From Xiphydria camelus (taxonomy: Eukaryota; Arthropoda; Insecta; Hymenoptera; Xiphydriidae): DNA of 64,000 bases. Both the position numbers and the translations under genes were made by a program. Where the stretch lies: the NCBI GenBank assembly GCA_963678675.1, contig OY783195.1, positions 2,924,001 to 2,988,000 of the forward strand, given 5' to 3'. The notes beneath the pieces were generated by a model. It was not told where the DNA came from. It saw only the letters and a list, made by a program, of their open reading frames with translations, and did not search any database. The number at the start of each line of letters is the position of its first letter. The stretch's first letter is position 1. Positions 1 to 11,226 of this stretch are shown piece by piece.

Positions 1-1030
1 TAATTAATTAACAGGGGGGTATACCGATGTCCAGTCGAGACTGGCGTTTATTCGGGAATATTTGAGCGTATGTGAACGCGTCATGGCCGGAGAGAAGAGG
101 TATACCTACGTTTTTCCTGCAGGAATCGCAACGTCGCCTCGTTGTCGTGCGAGCCTCGCGAAATATCGGAGAAATCCATATATTACGTAAGACTTTTTGG
201 CCTCATTTTGACCCCCCCTCTCCCCAGTGTAAGATACTTGTACACATACAATGTAAATGTATTTACACTGTGGTGTAAGAAATATCCCCCCCCCCTCCCC
301 CTCCACCTTAGGCATATTTTCATATAAACGAAGAATATTACATGAAATTAAAATTTCGATGAATCTCGTGTAAAACATTTAGTGGCGAAAATGTATGATA
401 TAAATTCGGAAAGAGACGAATCGACAATCGACTGTGGAAATAAAGCTTAACATTTCAATCTCCGATGAAAATTATATATCAGCTTTCCGTCGTTTCGAAG
501 TTCTGATGCAATTTTAGCGGAAAATGGAAAATCTCAGCCATTGGAGATCAATTCCAGTATAGACCGTTCCTCCCTGAATTATTTTCACTCCCGTTCGAAA
601 AAGCAGAAAATATATTCAATCTCAAAAAGAAAAGCTGGATTTACGATTAAATAAATTCCAGTACGAGTCGAGCAGCTATTCGAACTTTCGTCGATAATTT
701 CCCGCGCAAAATATTTTACTCCGCACAGCTACCGTGTATTTTGGAATCGGTATATGTACATATAAGCACGCGTTTTGCCTGCCACGGTCCGATGTATGTA
801 CAGTGTAAATGAAGGGATATACCTATACGCGCGTTCTCGCGTACACGTTTCGCGTATCCATGCGTACATAAATATCGGGTTGCGCCAATCTGAAATTGAA
901 CTGTCACCTGCTGCTACTATACGGTGCATATCAGGAACTGCGCGCTATACTCGTATATATTCCCGCATTTCACAAGCTCGGATTTCCGCTTCTATGGCAT
1001 TTTTTGTGTACATGCATGAAAAAGTAACGT

Positions 1031-1418
1031 TAAATTCAAAATACACATGATTAAGTCTCCGATAAAATAACTCATCTCGTAATTATTTCATAAATGTTTT
1101 CAATGGGCGTGGCTTTTTGGTAGCAACGCTCAAGAGGGAATCAAGCAATAGCGTGAAATGATTGTCTATTAATATTCAATGATATTAAACATCACAAGCC
1201 ACCGCGTAGTTTAATCGAAGCGAAGTTAAATTCAAAATACATATGATTAAATTCCCAATAAAATAATTCGTCTCGTAATTATTTCATAAATGTTTCCAAT
1301 GGGCGTGGCTCTTTGGTCGTAACGCTCAAGAGGGGATCAAGCAATAGCGTGAAATAATTATTAATTAATAACTTTCAATGATATTAAACATCACAAGCCA
1401 TCGCGTAGTTTAATCGAA
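1031..1418. repeat. Tandem duplication, two 196-bp units
   Basis: Unit 1 starts TAAATTCAAAATACACATGA at 1031, unit 2 starts TAAATTCAAAATACATATGA at 1227. Both carry AATGGGCGTGGCT, AACGCTCAAGAGG and CATCACAAGCCA. About 10 percent divergence by eye. Confidence 0.88.
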
Positions 1419-2564
1419 TCAATCGTGCAACCGTGTAATCGATTCGAACGTCGATAAAACGCCACAGGTCAAGCGAAAGTGGAATGTAAGACTTTTCGAA
1501 AAATAAAGTTTCCATAAATCCGTGCATTTTTCTCATTACGATTTCAAGTTTCCCTTCTGGAAGTTGTCGAAAATTTAATTTATCGCCCTCGATATTCCTC
1601 TCCACGGTTCTCACCCTGATATATGCTGGATAGAAAAGGCGCGTCGAGGAAACCCTCGTAACGACGAGTCGTAAATTAATCGCGCAACGTTCCAAATTAC
1701 TTAGCCGCACGGCGCGTAGATTATAGGAGGACGAACGCGACCGGGATAAACTCTGGCAGGAGAGGGAACGGTGCTAAATTAGTCCGTTTCCGAATTTCCC
1801 CGGCAGTGAAGTTCGGAGAGTATATCCGGGGATGACGAGTGTTCGAGCGCCCAGTTTAAGCTCTGAACTGTAATTAGGTCTCGAACTTGGATGCTGTATT
1901 GGAAGGAGGATGGGAAGCGAGGCAGCCGAATTCGCTTCGAATTGAAAAAAAAAAAAGAAAGAATTACTGGAACGAGCGAGAAGTTACTCCGAGAAATTTC
2001 GTTCCCTTCGAATAAATTTCTTTTCTTCGAGGGCTTGCGTTGAGAATTTAATACGTCCGCCGAACCAGGACGAATAAAGCGACTGAAAAATGAACCCGAG
2101 TAAAAATAAGAAGGGAGAAAATCTCTCGAAGTAAATTCCCTCGATATTATTTAATTAGAAGTTCGAGAAAGTTCTTGTTACCTCGAGTTAACGAAAATGC
2201 GAAATAAAGAGGGACTTTTCAGGGATGCTTAAATATACGAGAAAAGAGGAAAAAGGAGGAAGCACGAGAGAGACTGAGGATTTATGCATAAACCCAACCT
2301 AGCGCAAGCCAACCTATCTTCTCTAGAATGGAATGCGGCATTCGTACTCGAGAATCGGGCAGAGCCAACCACCGCGGATATATAAACTCAACCTGCTCGG
2401 TAGCAGGTCGAGTATGAATATCTGACGTACGACTAGGTGCGGCTATATCCGACTTTCGTTGCACCCACGACAAACGCTCGCCCGAGGACTGCCGTAGCGC
2501 TCGACTCTTCATAAATGCACGGGGTGGGCCATTCGTACCGGGGGAGGACTGTAATATCGATCAT
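1419..2564. other. Gene-free spacer
   Basis: Purine-rich, unique-looking sequence. The 108-codon minus frame at 1384-1710 overlaps the tandem duplication and has no domain. Nothing else seen; the same holds for 1-1030. Confidence 0.6.
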
Positions 2565-2800
2565 ACACTGAGAGAAAAAATGGTATATTTAATTAAATCT
2601 GCGTTTACGGGTGGGGGAATGCAGAAATAATTGACCCGACTAATAAATTTAGTTATAACGATTAACGGCTATTTGAAGGAAAGAGGCTGTACTTGTCCAT
2701 TTAAGTCAATTATTAGTCCAAGTATATAATAACTAGATCTGCATTCCCCCGCCAGTAATCGCCGATTTAGTCAAAATTACTACATTTTTCTCTCGGTGTA
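2565..2800. mobile_element. MITE family K
   Basis: ACACTGAGAGAAAAAATGGT and TACATTTTTCTCTCGGTGTA ends between TA dinucleotides; the arms include GGGTGGGGGAATGCAG paired with CTGCATTCCCCCGCC. 236 bp. Confidence 0.83.
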
Positions 2801-3891
2801 AAACATTACCGTGAAACTCACGTAACCATGGCGCGTGATGTCAACGACCAAATGTCCACATATGCTTCAGGGTTGAATTGACTGTTTTTTTTTTTCGGGA
2901 AAACGAGTGACTGAAATAGAGCGAGGGATAAATGAATTTTACCGTGGTCTGCAGTAAAAATTTGGTTGCTGACCTCATGTCCCACGGTTACGGGATTTTC
3001 GCGGTAATTTTTAACGAACATTTTTCTCTGTACATATGTTATAATTGCAGTCTGAATATCAATTCAACGACTTCCAATAGTGTAATTCCGATTAAATCGA
3101 AACATCGAGTACATATCAGTGGTCCCAGTCGAATGGGACCACCCCGTATGTGGATACCGTGCAGTGTAAACGCAACCTACCCCTGATGCACCCTGCTGCG
3201 CCCAGCGTCATACGTGCAGGTATCCACGTAGCCATTGACCGGGCGCATAAATCACTCTCGAATGGAGGGTTACGCGCCATGTATTTTCCCGCGGAGTGCA
3301 GCGAAGAATACAGTACCCATAGAAAAATGCGAAAGGAACTATTGTGCGGAACGTACCCGCAGCATGGCGCATACGGGGGTCGTGCGCCTAGGAACGCGTG
3401 TGCGAGCGTCGGTAGATAATGTACAAATGTACGTCGTCGTGCGTGCGCAACCCAGATACGTTACGTATGAAAATGGGCTGTATATTTTCTTAGGAAACGC
3501 AACGAGGAATGCCGGGAGAGAGAGCGTACCGATAGGCGCTATTATTATCGTAGTATGCGTACGAAAAAAAAGTGAGTGAGAGGTGAGAGTCCTACCAACT
3601 AAATCAAAATATCAACTACTTATTTGCGAATAATCTCAGTCCTGCGATCTATTTGACGCTGAAAATAAGCGCCGAGCGTCACCGTGAATTTGTACCAAGA
3701 CGCGCGGAGATTCGAGAGATTCGTAATGAAAAGATTATCGAATGCTAATTATGAAGCAGTTTCATTCGTAAAGCAGTTAATGTAGATGCGTTTCGGCCTA
3801 CGATAACGCCTACGAAGGGTATCAGTGATATAGTTATCTATTGTGCATATTGATACAGATTCCATGCGCCTTGAAGACATGATGAAGACCT
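2801..3891. other. Gene-free spacer between MITEs K and P
   Basis: Moderate GC with CGTACG-rich patches around 3150-3570. Two overlapping plus frames of 89 and 114 codons show no domain or biased composition. Confidence 0.6.
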
Positions 3892-4122
3892 TGGGACCAG
3901 AAGGGGATAAGCCACAATTTTGTCAAACATGAGTTAAACCCTTAAATAAACATTTGCGTTACCTCTATTCTGTTTTTAATTACACATTTCCAAACAAATG
4001 TTGACCTTACTTCCGATAAAAATTTGAAACCTGGATTTCACGATTTGAGAATAAGTTAAAAATGACGTTTTCTTCAAAATTTTGTTTGGTGGCATGTCCC
4101 CTTCTGGTCCCAAGGTCTTCAT
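3892..4122. mobile_element. MITE family P
   Basis: Inverted ends ATGAAGACCTTGGGACCAGA and TCTGGTCCCAAGGTCTTCAT (left continues AGGGGATAAGCCAC). 231 bp, AT-rich interior. Confidence 0.8.
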
Positions 4123-5279
4123 ATGCTACCAGCGATTGATCCCGCGCGGAAGGACACGCTGACCCTCGTTTTTGATCTCGATTTTAAAAGTTTATTTTGC
4201 AATGTGGAAATTCAACGGGCTTTTTTATCCCCTCCCTGCTCGATAACGAAAACGTTCGTCTTATCGTAAATGGGATACGTAAAGTTGCTACGATAAAAAT
4301 AAATTTTACGAAGAAAAACGTCTCTCCGGGGTTTCCTCCGCTTCTATCGGGAGGCATCATCAAAAGCGCCGCGCTCTTCGACCTACCGAAGTCAAGATTT
4401 CATCGGATAAAGCTCCCATTACCACACCCGCGACGTATCCGAACCTCGCGATCGATTAAAGATCCCCCCGCAAAATCGAAAATTTCCGATAGAACCTGCT
4501 CACGTTACCGCAGAGGTTCCCGTTGATTTGAACCTGCGGGAGGAGGAGATAGGTCGACTGCCTCTGAATTCCTGATAAATCTTAGGGGGACTCGCGCGCG
4601 ATCATCCCGACGGACGAACCAAGGCCCGGGGGGCTGCTAATTTATATCCCGCATCTGTCGCCCCCGTTGCCTCCACCCCTCGGCGCAATACCCTCCCCCG
4701 CCCTTCAACCGCGAACCATCGACCAACAAGTGCGACGCGAAACTTTTCGTCGCGGCAGGAGACAGCCTCACCACCCCCACCCCGCTTACGCCGTCGCCGG
4801 AGCCCTTCCCCTTCCCGAAATAACCCTCGGAATTATAAAAATTCGTCGAGTGAAAGAAGAAACGCGCGAGCGAGAGAGGGAGAGGGCGAAATCGGCGTCG
4901 AGTAACTTCCGCGGGTTTCCTGCAAGCGGCGCGTGAAATTCTTTGAGAACTTTTCGGCGCGCAGACGGAATCGCTGAATAACGGTTAAGGCGCGGGAGGA
5001 ATTTCACGGGGGTGAACTTGCGGCGGGCCGGTGTCTCTCGGGGAGGGAAGAAATTGGATGACGAAATTAGGGGTGTTGAGATAAAGTGGGAGAAATCTCG
5101 GAGCGTGACCGTCGAATTTTATTTTTTGTATTTTTTTTTGTTTGTTTCATGCGATCAGATACGAACGACTAGCCTAACCGTGATTCTTAATGAAATTTGA
5201 AATTAAGATGCGCTGCGAATTTCGAGCACTCGAGTCCGCGGACGAGCAACCCCTCGGCAGGGGATGAGAGAGCAGAGAG

Positions 5280-5297
5280 ATTGATTGATTGATTGAT
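5280..5297. repeat. (GATT)n microsatellite
   Basis: Four and a half GATT units. Short and of no evident function. Confidence 0.7.
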
Positions 5298-5496
5298 GTG
5301 AAGTTTATTGTTCAGAGAGTTGAACAAAAATGTGTGTCCTCTGATCAGGCAGAACACGGTGAATAAAGCATAATACGTATATATAAAAGTAAATAAATTT
5401 ACAAAATAAGCAAACTAAAGCTAGACAAATTTCATGGAACTATTAGCGTATATTGATGAGATTAAACCGAAGATAGAAAATAGATTAAGAGATTGA

Positions 5497-5513
5497 AAGA
5501 GAGAGAGAGAGAG

Positions 5514-5568
<55 letters not shown>
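5497..5568. repeat. (GA)n microsatellite
   Basis: About 33 GA units with one AAAAA interruption. Confidence 0.9.
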
Positions 5569-5570
<2 letters not shown>

Positions 5571-7104
5571 CCTCGCACAGAGGGGGTGTTATTTCGGTGA
5601 CTCTTTTTTACGAGAACAATTCCGACATGCTGTCACAATGAACAACGCACCCCACATCCGCGAGCTCCGCCCCTTTCGAACGCTCGCTCGCCGGGACCAA
5701 CTTGTGAAATTCCCGTGAAAGAGATGAGCGAAAAAAGGCTTTAATCGGAAACTCTCGTCGGATATTATAAAGGAGGATGAACTCTTTATTAGTTTCCTCC
5801 CTCTTCCAGATGTTTCCGAAAGTCAGAGGAGCTTCACCCACTACGGCCTCGAGGTACTCGAAGCTCAATTTAAAATTGCAAAGCGAGGAGGATTACGACC
5901 CGATATTACACGCAGAATCGTCTGATTGCGATTGCATCTCTCGAGTCCGATCGAATTAATCCGATTCGCGGATGCCTGCCTCGTAATTCACCTCGACGAA
6001 ATTCACCGTCCGAGCATCGGATCGGCGTAAAAAATGCAGCATTCGCACTCGTACAAACGATTCCAGGTTTTCCGTAAACCCTTTAGCCCCGGTTCCGGAT
6101 TGAAAATAGCGAAGTCGAATAAATGATCGAATCGACAGAGTTTCCCTCGCCTTTCCACACGACGCGTACAAAATTCCCCGATCTCTAGAAACCGCGTCCG
6201 ATGTACGTACATATGTATTTCCGGCTGACGCCCGACGCTGTCCGTCGCGCTCTCAGAAAGTAACCCCAACCCCCGAAGAAAGGCGGACAAACGTCCATTT
6301 TGATCGAGTTTCTGAGCACGCGACAATCGCGCGAAAATTAGCCGGCGCGCGCAACTCCCCTCCCTTCGGCGAGCGATTACGTCGTTAAGGGCGAAGCGTC
6401 CAAATTGCGCGCGCGTCGCCCGTCTCGTAATCGCGGCGCGACGGGGACGCGCGATCGATATGCGCAAATTGGACGCGGATCCTCGTGGCAGCGCGTCCCG
6501 AGAGAAACGATCTCTGGGCGAGGGAGGCTGCGGGATTTGAGAGGGATAAAAAATCTCGCGCATCTCCCGACACGTCGAGGTATAATTCCCGTTCGACCGA
6601 TCCGCGTGGCCGATGCGAGCGCTAATCATCGGCAACGTTGTTCCCGCTCGGTGCGCGGATCGGCGAACGAGGTTCCACCTCCGCCGTTTTATCCGTCAAC
6701 GGCCTCTAATTAAGCGCGGGGCTCGCGGCTTGTTAGCGGGCACCGAATCACGAGCACGTTCGGAGTTCGACGCTCGCTCGCGCGACACGATCGCCGACGA
6801 CCCCCGCGGATGTGTTCTTCTTCGTACGCGTGCTATTCCTGGCGAGCTTCCTGAAATTCGGACCGACCACGCCCCCCCGTCGCGGCGATTGAAATTGGTG
6901 AAACTTCGCGCGCGCCGCGATTTCCCTCGTGCTTTGATCTCGGGCGTGGATACAGCGGGAGAAATAATTGCCGGTGTCCAAAAAATATGCGTCGAATCGA
7001 GACGTACGATCTTGACGGAGGGGTGCACACGAGGGTTTTCGAATGTTTTTACAGAGCGCGGTACGGTGAGTTTTCTTCCGAAAACATTAAATCGCGATAA
7101 CTGT

Positions 7105-7352
7105 ACACGGAGAGAATTTTAAAGGAAAAATTACCCATCATGCAGGCTAATCCTGCATCATAGTGACGTTTCACTGAGAATTTACCCTGCAACGCAGTAA
7201 AGATATAATAACGTATTCTCTGTAAAATATCATCACGCGTATAGAGGATTATTTTCCTATCACCGCGCGGTAAATGCTCAGTGAAACATCATTATGATGC
7301 AGGGTTAGCCTGCATTGATGGGGAATTTTTCCTTAAAAATTCTCTCCGTGTA
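7105..7352. mobile_element. MITE family H, long-arm palindrome
   Basis: TACACGGAGAGAATTTTAAA and the inverse TTAAAAATTCTCTCCGTGTA; arms extend about 85 bp through CATGCAGGCTAATCCTGCAT and GTTTCACTGAG. 248 bp between TA dinucleotides. Confidence 0.85.
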
Positions 7353-7579
7353 GCGTGGAAGTAAAATCCGGGCTAAGTGGCAAAAAGGAAGTTTTGGGAT
7401 ATGCAGATTCTGCAAGCAAGCAAGCAAGATTCTTGTGGCGATTATTTGAACTAGATTTTTTGAAGGATCTGGACATAGCCAAGTGTACCGCGTATCGGGG
7501 TTGTCACATAGCCCACTTTTTAGCACTTAACTCAATTTTTCATATCCTGGCACTTAGCCCGGATTTTACTTCCATGCTA
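7351..7579. mobile_element. MITE family I, abutting H
   Basis: Ends TA-GCGTGGAAGTAAAATCCG and CGGATTTTACTTCCATGC-TA, about 28 bp with GGCTAAGTGGCA. It shares the TA at the right end of H. No coding capacity. Confidence 0.8.
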
Positions 7580-7630
7580 CAACTTACACTGTGATTTAGT
7601 AGTTTCGAAGAAGAACTTGTCCTTCGGCAC

Positions 7631-7928
7631 ACACCGAGAGAAATAATCGCTCGTATCAAACAAATATCTATTTCCTGAATCAAGAATATATGATCTTACG
7701 AATTTTTAAGAATACAGATTCTTGGTCGAAGAATATATCTTCTCAATTCAAAAATACCTTCGTTGAGACGAGAAATACTTTCCGCGTGAAAAAAAAAAAA
7801 CAATTAGCCGAACGTATCAAATATTTTCTTGCGCGAAGAAAACCGTGGCTCGCGATCCTGGAATTATATCATGTTGTTAACGGGGGAAGAAGAAAAAATT
7901 GGCATCAGCAATTATTTATCTCGGTGCA
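7631..7928. mobile_element. MITE family J copy J1
   Basis: ACACCGAGAGAAATAATCGC at the left and AATTATTTATCTCGGTGCA at the right. Interior blocks GAATATATGATCTTACGAAT and TGGAATTATATCATG recur in J2. Confidence 0.75.
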
Positions 7929-8587
7929 CAGATCGGGATCGCAAAATTCCCCGGCAATTCTGGGCTCTCGAGAATTTCGCACAGCGGGTAATTTTCCGAC
8001 GCGTAGGTTGTTATTATTCCATGACACGTAATCTGCGGTCGCGAGGCAATCTATGGTGGCGTCCAGACACCAGAGCTACGCCTGTGGGGTTAGGTAATTA
8101 TTAATTACGACGAAATCGTTGACAACCCGACGAACGGCGCAAGGCCGTGGTATCGAGAAACCAAAAGAGCACAGACTTAATTGGTTACGAGAGCTTAATA
8201 AGCCTCCGTCAAAGTCCGTCGGCGATCACCAATTGTGCCGCGATCCTCGCTGCGTAATACGGAACCTCTGTGATCTCCTGGAAACGCCGGGATAATCACC
8301 GCGATCGAGGCCGCCTCGCGAAAACGGAGAAGGGTGCTCGCACGCAGGGGTGAGATGCGGAGAAGCGTACAGCGGAATAGGAAAGGAACGGGCGATAGGG
8401 TTTTTGCCGGGGTAGGAGCGATAGGGGTTACAGCGCCGCTTCGTAGATATAAGAGAAGCCAGGGTCGAAAAGGGGTGCCTCTCGAGTTGGTCCCTGATTA
8501 TCGTAATTTGTAGTGGAAGGCGGGAGCCAATTCGAATATCTCGATTTACCCTGCTCTCCCCTGATAATATAACCACACGCGTACACT

Positions 8588-8842
8588 GCACAGAGAAAAA
8601 GAATTAGTCGAATCTACTGAAAATTACTTACGGGGTCGCAAATAATTATTTATTTATATCGATTAAATTTTTGTATACATCAATCAGATATCTTTTCCTT
8701 ACAATCACGTGGAATAGCATGTGACTGCAAGGAAGAAATATCGAATTAAAATGAGAAAAAGATCGAATTGGTGTAAATTAAAAATTACTTGCAACCCCCT
8801 GCAAGTATAATTAGTAGGTCTAACTAATTCTTTTTCTCTGTG
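8588..8842. mobile_element. MITE family E copy E1, abutting A3
   Basis: Ends TGCACAGAGAAAAAGAATTA and the inverse TAATTCTTTTTCTCTGTGTG. The interior CTTACGGGGTCGCAAATAAT pairs with TTACTTGCAACCCCCTGCAAG. A second copy lies at 54318-54571. Confidence 0.82.
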
Positions 8843-8955
8843 TGAGAAAAATAACGAGTTAAAATGACAAAACGCATTTAGTTCAACGCGTTTAGGTATT
8901 CTGAGCAAAATACTGGTCGATTGAATCAAATATTTAGTTATTCTAGCCAAACGTG

Positions 8956-9211
8956 TACACCTAAGGAAAAGGTCTAGTTGAATACGAACCTGTGTGTCAG
9001 AAAAATGTATTTGAGACGAATAGGAATGTATTCACATCGAACACAAGAGTCTATTTAAATTAGATAGATGTTCTGCTAGGTTCGTACTATTGAAAAGATA
9101 TACAAAACATTTATTTAATTCAAAGACCTTCGCTCGATGTAAATAAATTCCTATTGATCAATAAATGTTCCCATCAGGTTCGTATTCAACTAGACCTTTT
9201 CCCTCAGTATA
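8956..9211. mobile_element. MITE family C copy C1, nested in A3
   Basis: Inverted ends AAGGAAAAGGTCTAGTTGAA and the inverse TTCAACTAGACCTTTTCCCT (about 32 bp with CGAACCTG). The interior has ATTTGAGACGAATAGGAATG repeated in inverse. 256 bp. Confidence 0.82.
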
Positions 9212-9231
9212 GTTATTCTAACCAGATGTAC

Positions 9232-9442
9232 ATACTGAGAAAAAAAATTGCTTGATCGAAATAAACGTATTTTTGAATATAGTCATTTAGTGATTTAATT
9301 CAATAATATCTCTATCTCCGGCCCTATCTCTCCGGTTCATTATTTGGATCAAATCGATATTCATTCGAATCGAATAAATGCGCTCTTATAGGACTATCCA
9401 AAACTATGTTGATTTGGATCAAGCAAATTTTTCCTCGGTGTA
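9232..9442. mobile_element. MITE family D, nested in A3
   Basis: ATACTGAGAAAAAAAATTGC at the left and GCAAATTTTTCCTCGGTGTA at the right, with TTGATCGAAATAAACG pairing with TTGATTTGGATCAAGC near the ends. 211 bp. Confidence 0.7.
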
Positions 9443-10528
9443 GTTATTTCGACGGAAAAGTGGTCAGTTTAACCATACAAATGAAGAATTCACATTTCAT
9501 TAAACAGTTTGATCGTCGTCTCCAGAATTTTGCTCAAATTGACCAACTTATTTTTCTCAGTATAGGTACGCATGAACGGATCTCGCTTGAGATTCGAAGA
9601 AAAACTGCAGACGATTACCATAGTAAGTTACATTACGGCGAAGCCTGCGTAAAACAAGACGCGAGATCCCCAGACAGTGGCGTCATCGGATTACTTAATG
9701 CGACTTTATGTATGTGTGCGGTGGGAGCCACCGCGTAAAACTTCTCTCCGCGTAAGAATAGACGTAAAAAAAAAAAAGAAGGAGCCGGTCTCATAAATCT
9801 CCATGGCGCGGCACAAAGTTAATTTAATTACACCAAGGCGGGAGTGCATAATATGGTGGTCGGGTGTCAATTAGACGGGCGCCGGGCGCGTCTGCAGTTT
9901 TCGTCTTGGTCCACGGGGTATTCCACTGCGCGTATAACGTTATAACCGTCTCGGATCGACCGCGCGCGATGAGCGAGAAAATAAATTCGATAAACGCAGG
10001 ACGGGCTGGCTTCGCGCTGATAGATTGAAGTGCTCTCGATCTGCCGTGCGGAACCTCCGCGCGAGGAACCTATTCATTATGAAATTTGCACTCGCCCCGA
10101 TGAGGGTCTCGCGTTCGAATGGAATGCGTTGCCGGTTCCCCGGGGACTCGATGCAGTCGGCCCACGGCCCTATCTCTCCGGTTAGCCTCTCACGGATCAT
10201 CGCGCACCTTCGATGCGCCGCCCGTTATAACGTAAATCATGCGGGAGCCAGCGTGATTACACGCGGCCGCTAATTGACGTTCATTCGCCGATCGCAATCG
10301 GTGTTTGTGTATTCACGTGACTATGGGTATATATTCTACGGATAACTCTGCCTGCGCCGCGAAGCATTAGATGCGTTCACCTATGCGTAACATGTCGGAT
10401 CGTTATATTAAACGATCAACGATACATTCGATGGCGCGAACGTAAGTTGGGAGTATAGGTACAGTACGATCTCTCGCGAGAGGTACACTGAGACAAATAA
10501 TTGGGTTAAAATGACGAAATGCATCTAG

Positions 10529-11052
10529 TTAACCCTTTAAGTGGCGGAAGGCTTGGACCCATTTTAAAACGCATTATATGAACTTTTTTTATGTACATAA
10601 TATTTTTTGCAATGAAAAGATTATCTTCATATTTTTAAAAATTACAGATAAGGTAAGGTGGGGTAAGAGCGTACAAAAAAATAGACGGGGCAAGTGCCTC
10701 ATATCAATTTTTATTCAAATTTCTTAACGAATGGCGCTGCCATCTTTAATTTGTAATTTTTGGTGAGTACGTATTAAGCTGTTTAAGCGTTAATTAAGCT
10801 GTTTTTTTTAATCTAAGAGGTATTTTCGCAGTTGCTAATCTAAATTATTGTTTTTGTTGGCGTAATGTACGTGTCCCTTCTATTTTTGGTATGCTCTTAC
10901 CCCACCTTACCTTAGGTACTTATTTATATTATTTTTTCATATGTATTAGAATTTACATGTATCTTGTGTAGAATTCGTTTTTCATTAAAATATCAGCTAG
11001 GAGACTTAGGCCTGGTGGGAAACTATTCTCCCAGTAAAACTTAAAGGGTTAA
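10529..11052. mobile_element. piggyBac-like non-autonomous element inside A1
   Basis: The ends read TTAA-CCCTTTAAGTGG and CTTAAAGGG-TTAA: a TTAA target duplication with CCC...GGG termini, the signature of piggyBac-type elements. No transposase frame. It carries a further element (10649-10914). A solo left end with the same CCCTTTAAGT sequence lies at 17157. Confidence 0.75.
10649..10914. mobile_element. Innermost MITE with TAAGGTAAGGTGGGG ends
   Basis: Inverted ends of about 24 bp, TAAGGTAAGGTGGGGTAAGA and the inverse CTCTTACCCCACCTTACCTTA (shown only in part), bound 266 AT-rich bases. It lies wholly inside the piggyBac-like element, so it is the youngest of the three layers. Confidence 0.8.
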
Positions 11053-11226
11053 GGGCGTTTAGTTGTTCCGATTAAAATACTGGTCAGTTGAACCGAATAT
11101 TAAATTATTCTAATCAAAAAGTCGTTACTTTACCCGAACACAGATGAAGGATCCATATTTCACCAAATAGTTTTGTCATCGTATCCAGGATTTTAATTAA
11201 GCTGACGAAATTTTGTTCTCGGTATA

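Larger units (their letters stand above)
4123..7104. other. Gene-free spacer with CpG-rich block
   Basis: 4600-4900 and 6000-7060 are strongly CpG-rich; the second block could be a promoter or first-exon region, and accounts for long overlapping frames on both strands (210 codons minus, 169 plus) with Arg-rich, domain-free translations. The two microsatellites lie between. No splice-consistent gene found. Confidence 0.5.
8843..9565. mobile_element. MITE family A copy A3, split by two insertions
   Basis: The left part (GAGTTAAAATGACAAAACGC and following) and the right part (AAAAGTGGTCAGTTTAACCA to TTTTTCTCAGTATA) match the intact copy at 57964. They are separated by element C1 and element D. 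The left terminus abuts element E1. Confidence 0.8.
10495..11226. mobile_element. MITE family A copy A1, host of a nested insertion
   Basis: Left end ACACTGAGACAAATAATTGG and right end TTTTGTTCTCGGTATAG match family A. The homology breaks after GCATCTAG and resumes at GGGCGTTTAGTTGTTCC, on either side of a piggyBac-like element. Confidence 0.85.

Noticed and set aside
6003..7122. Long open frames on both strands (210 codons minus, 169 plus)
   Set aside because: Overlapping, Arg-rich, no domains, in a CpG-rich block with few stops. Kept only as a possible promoter region.
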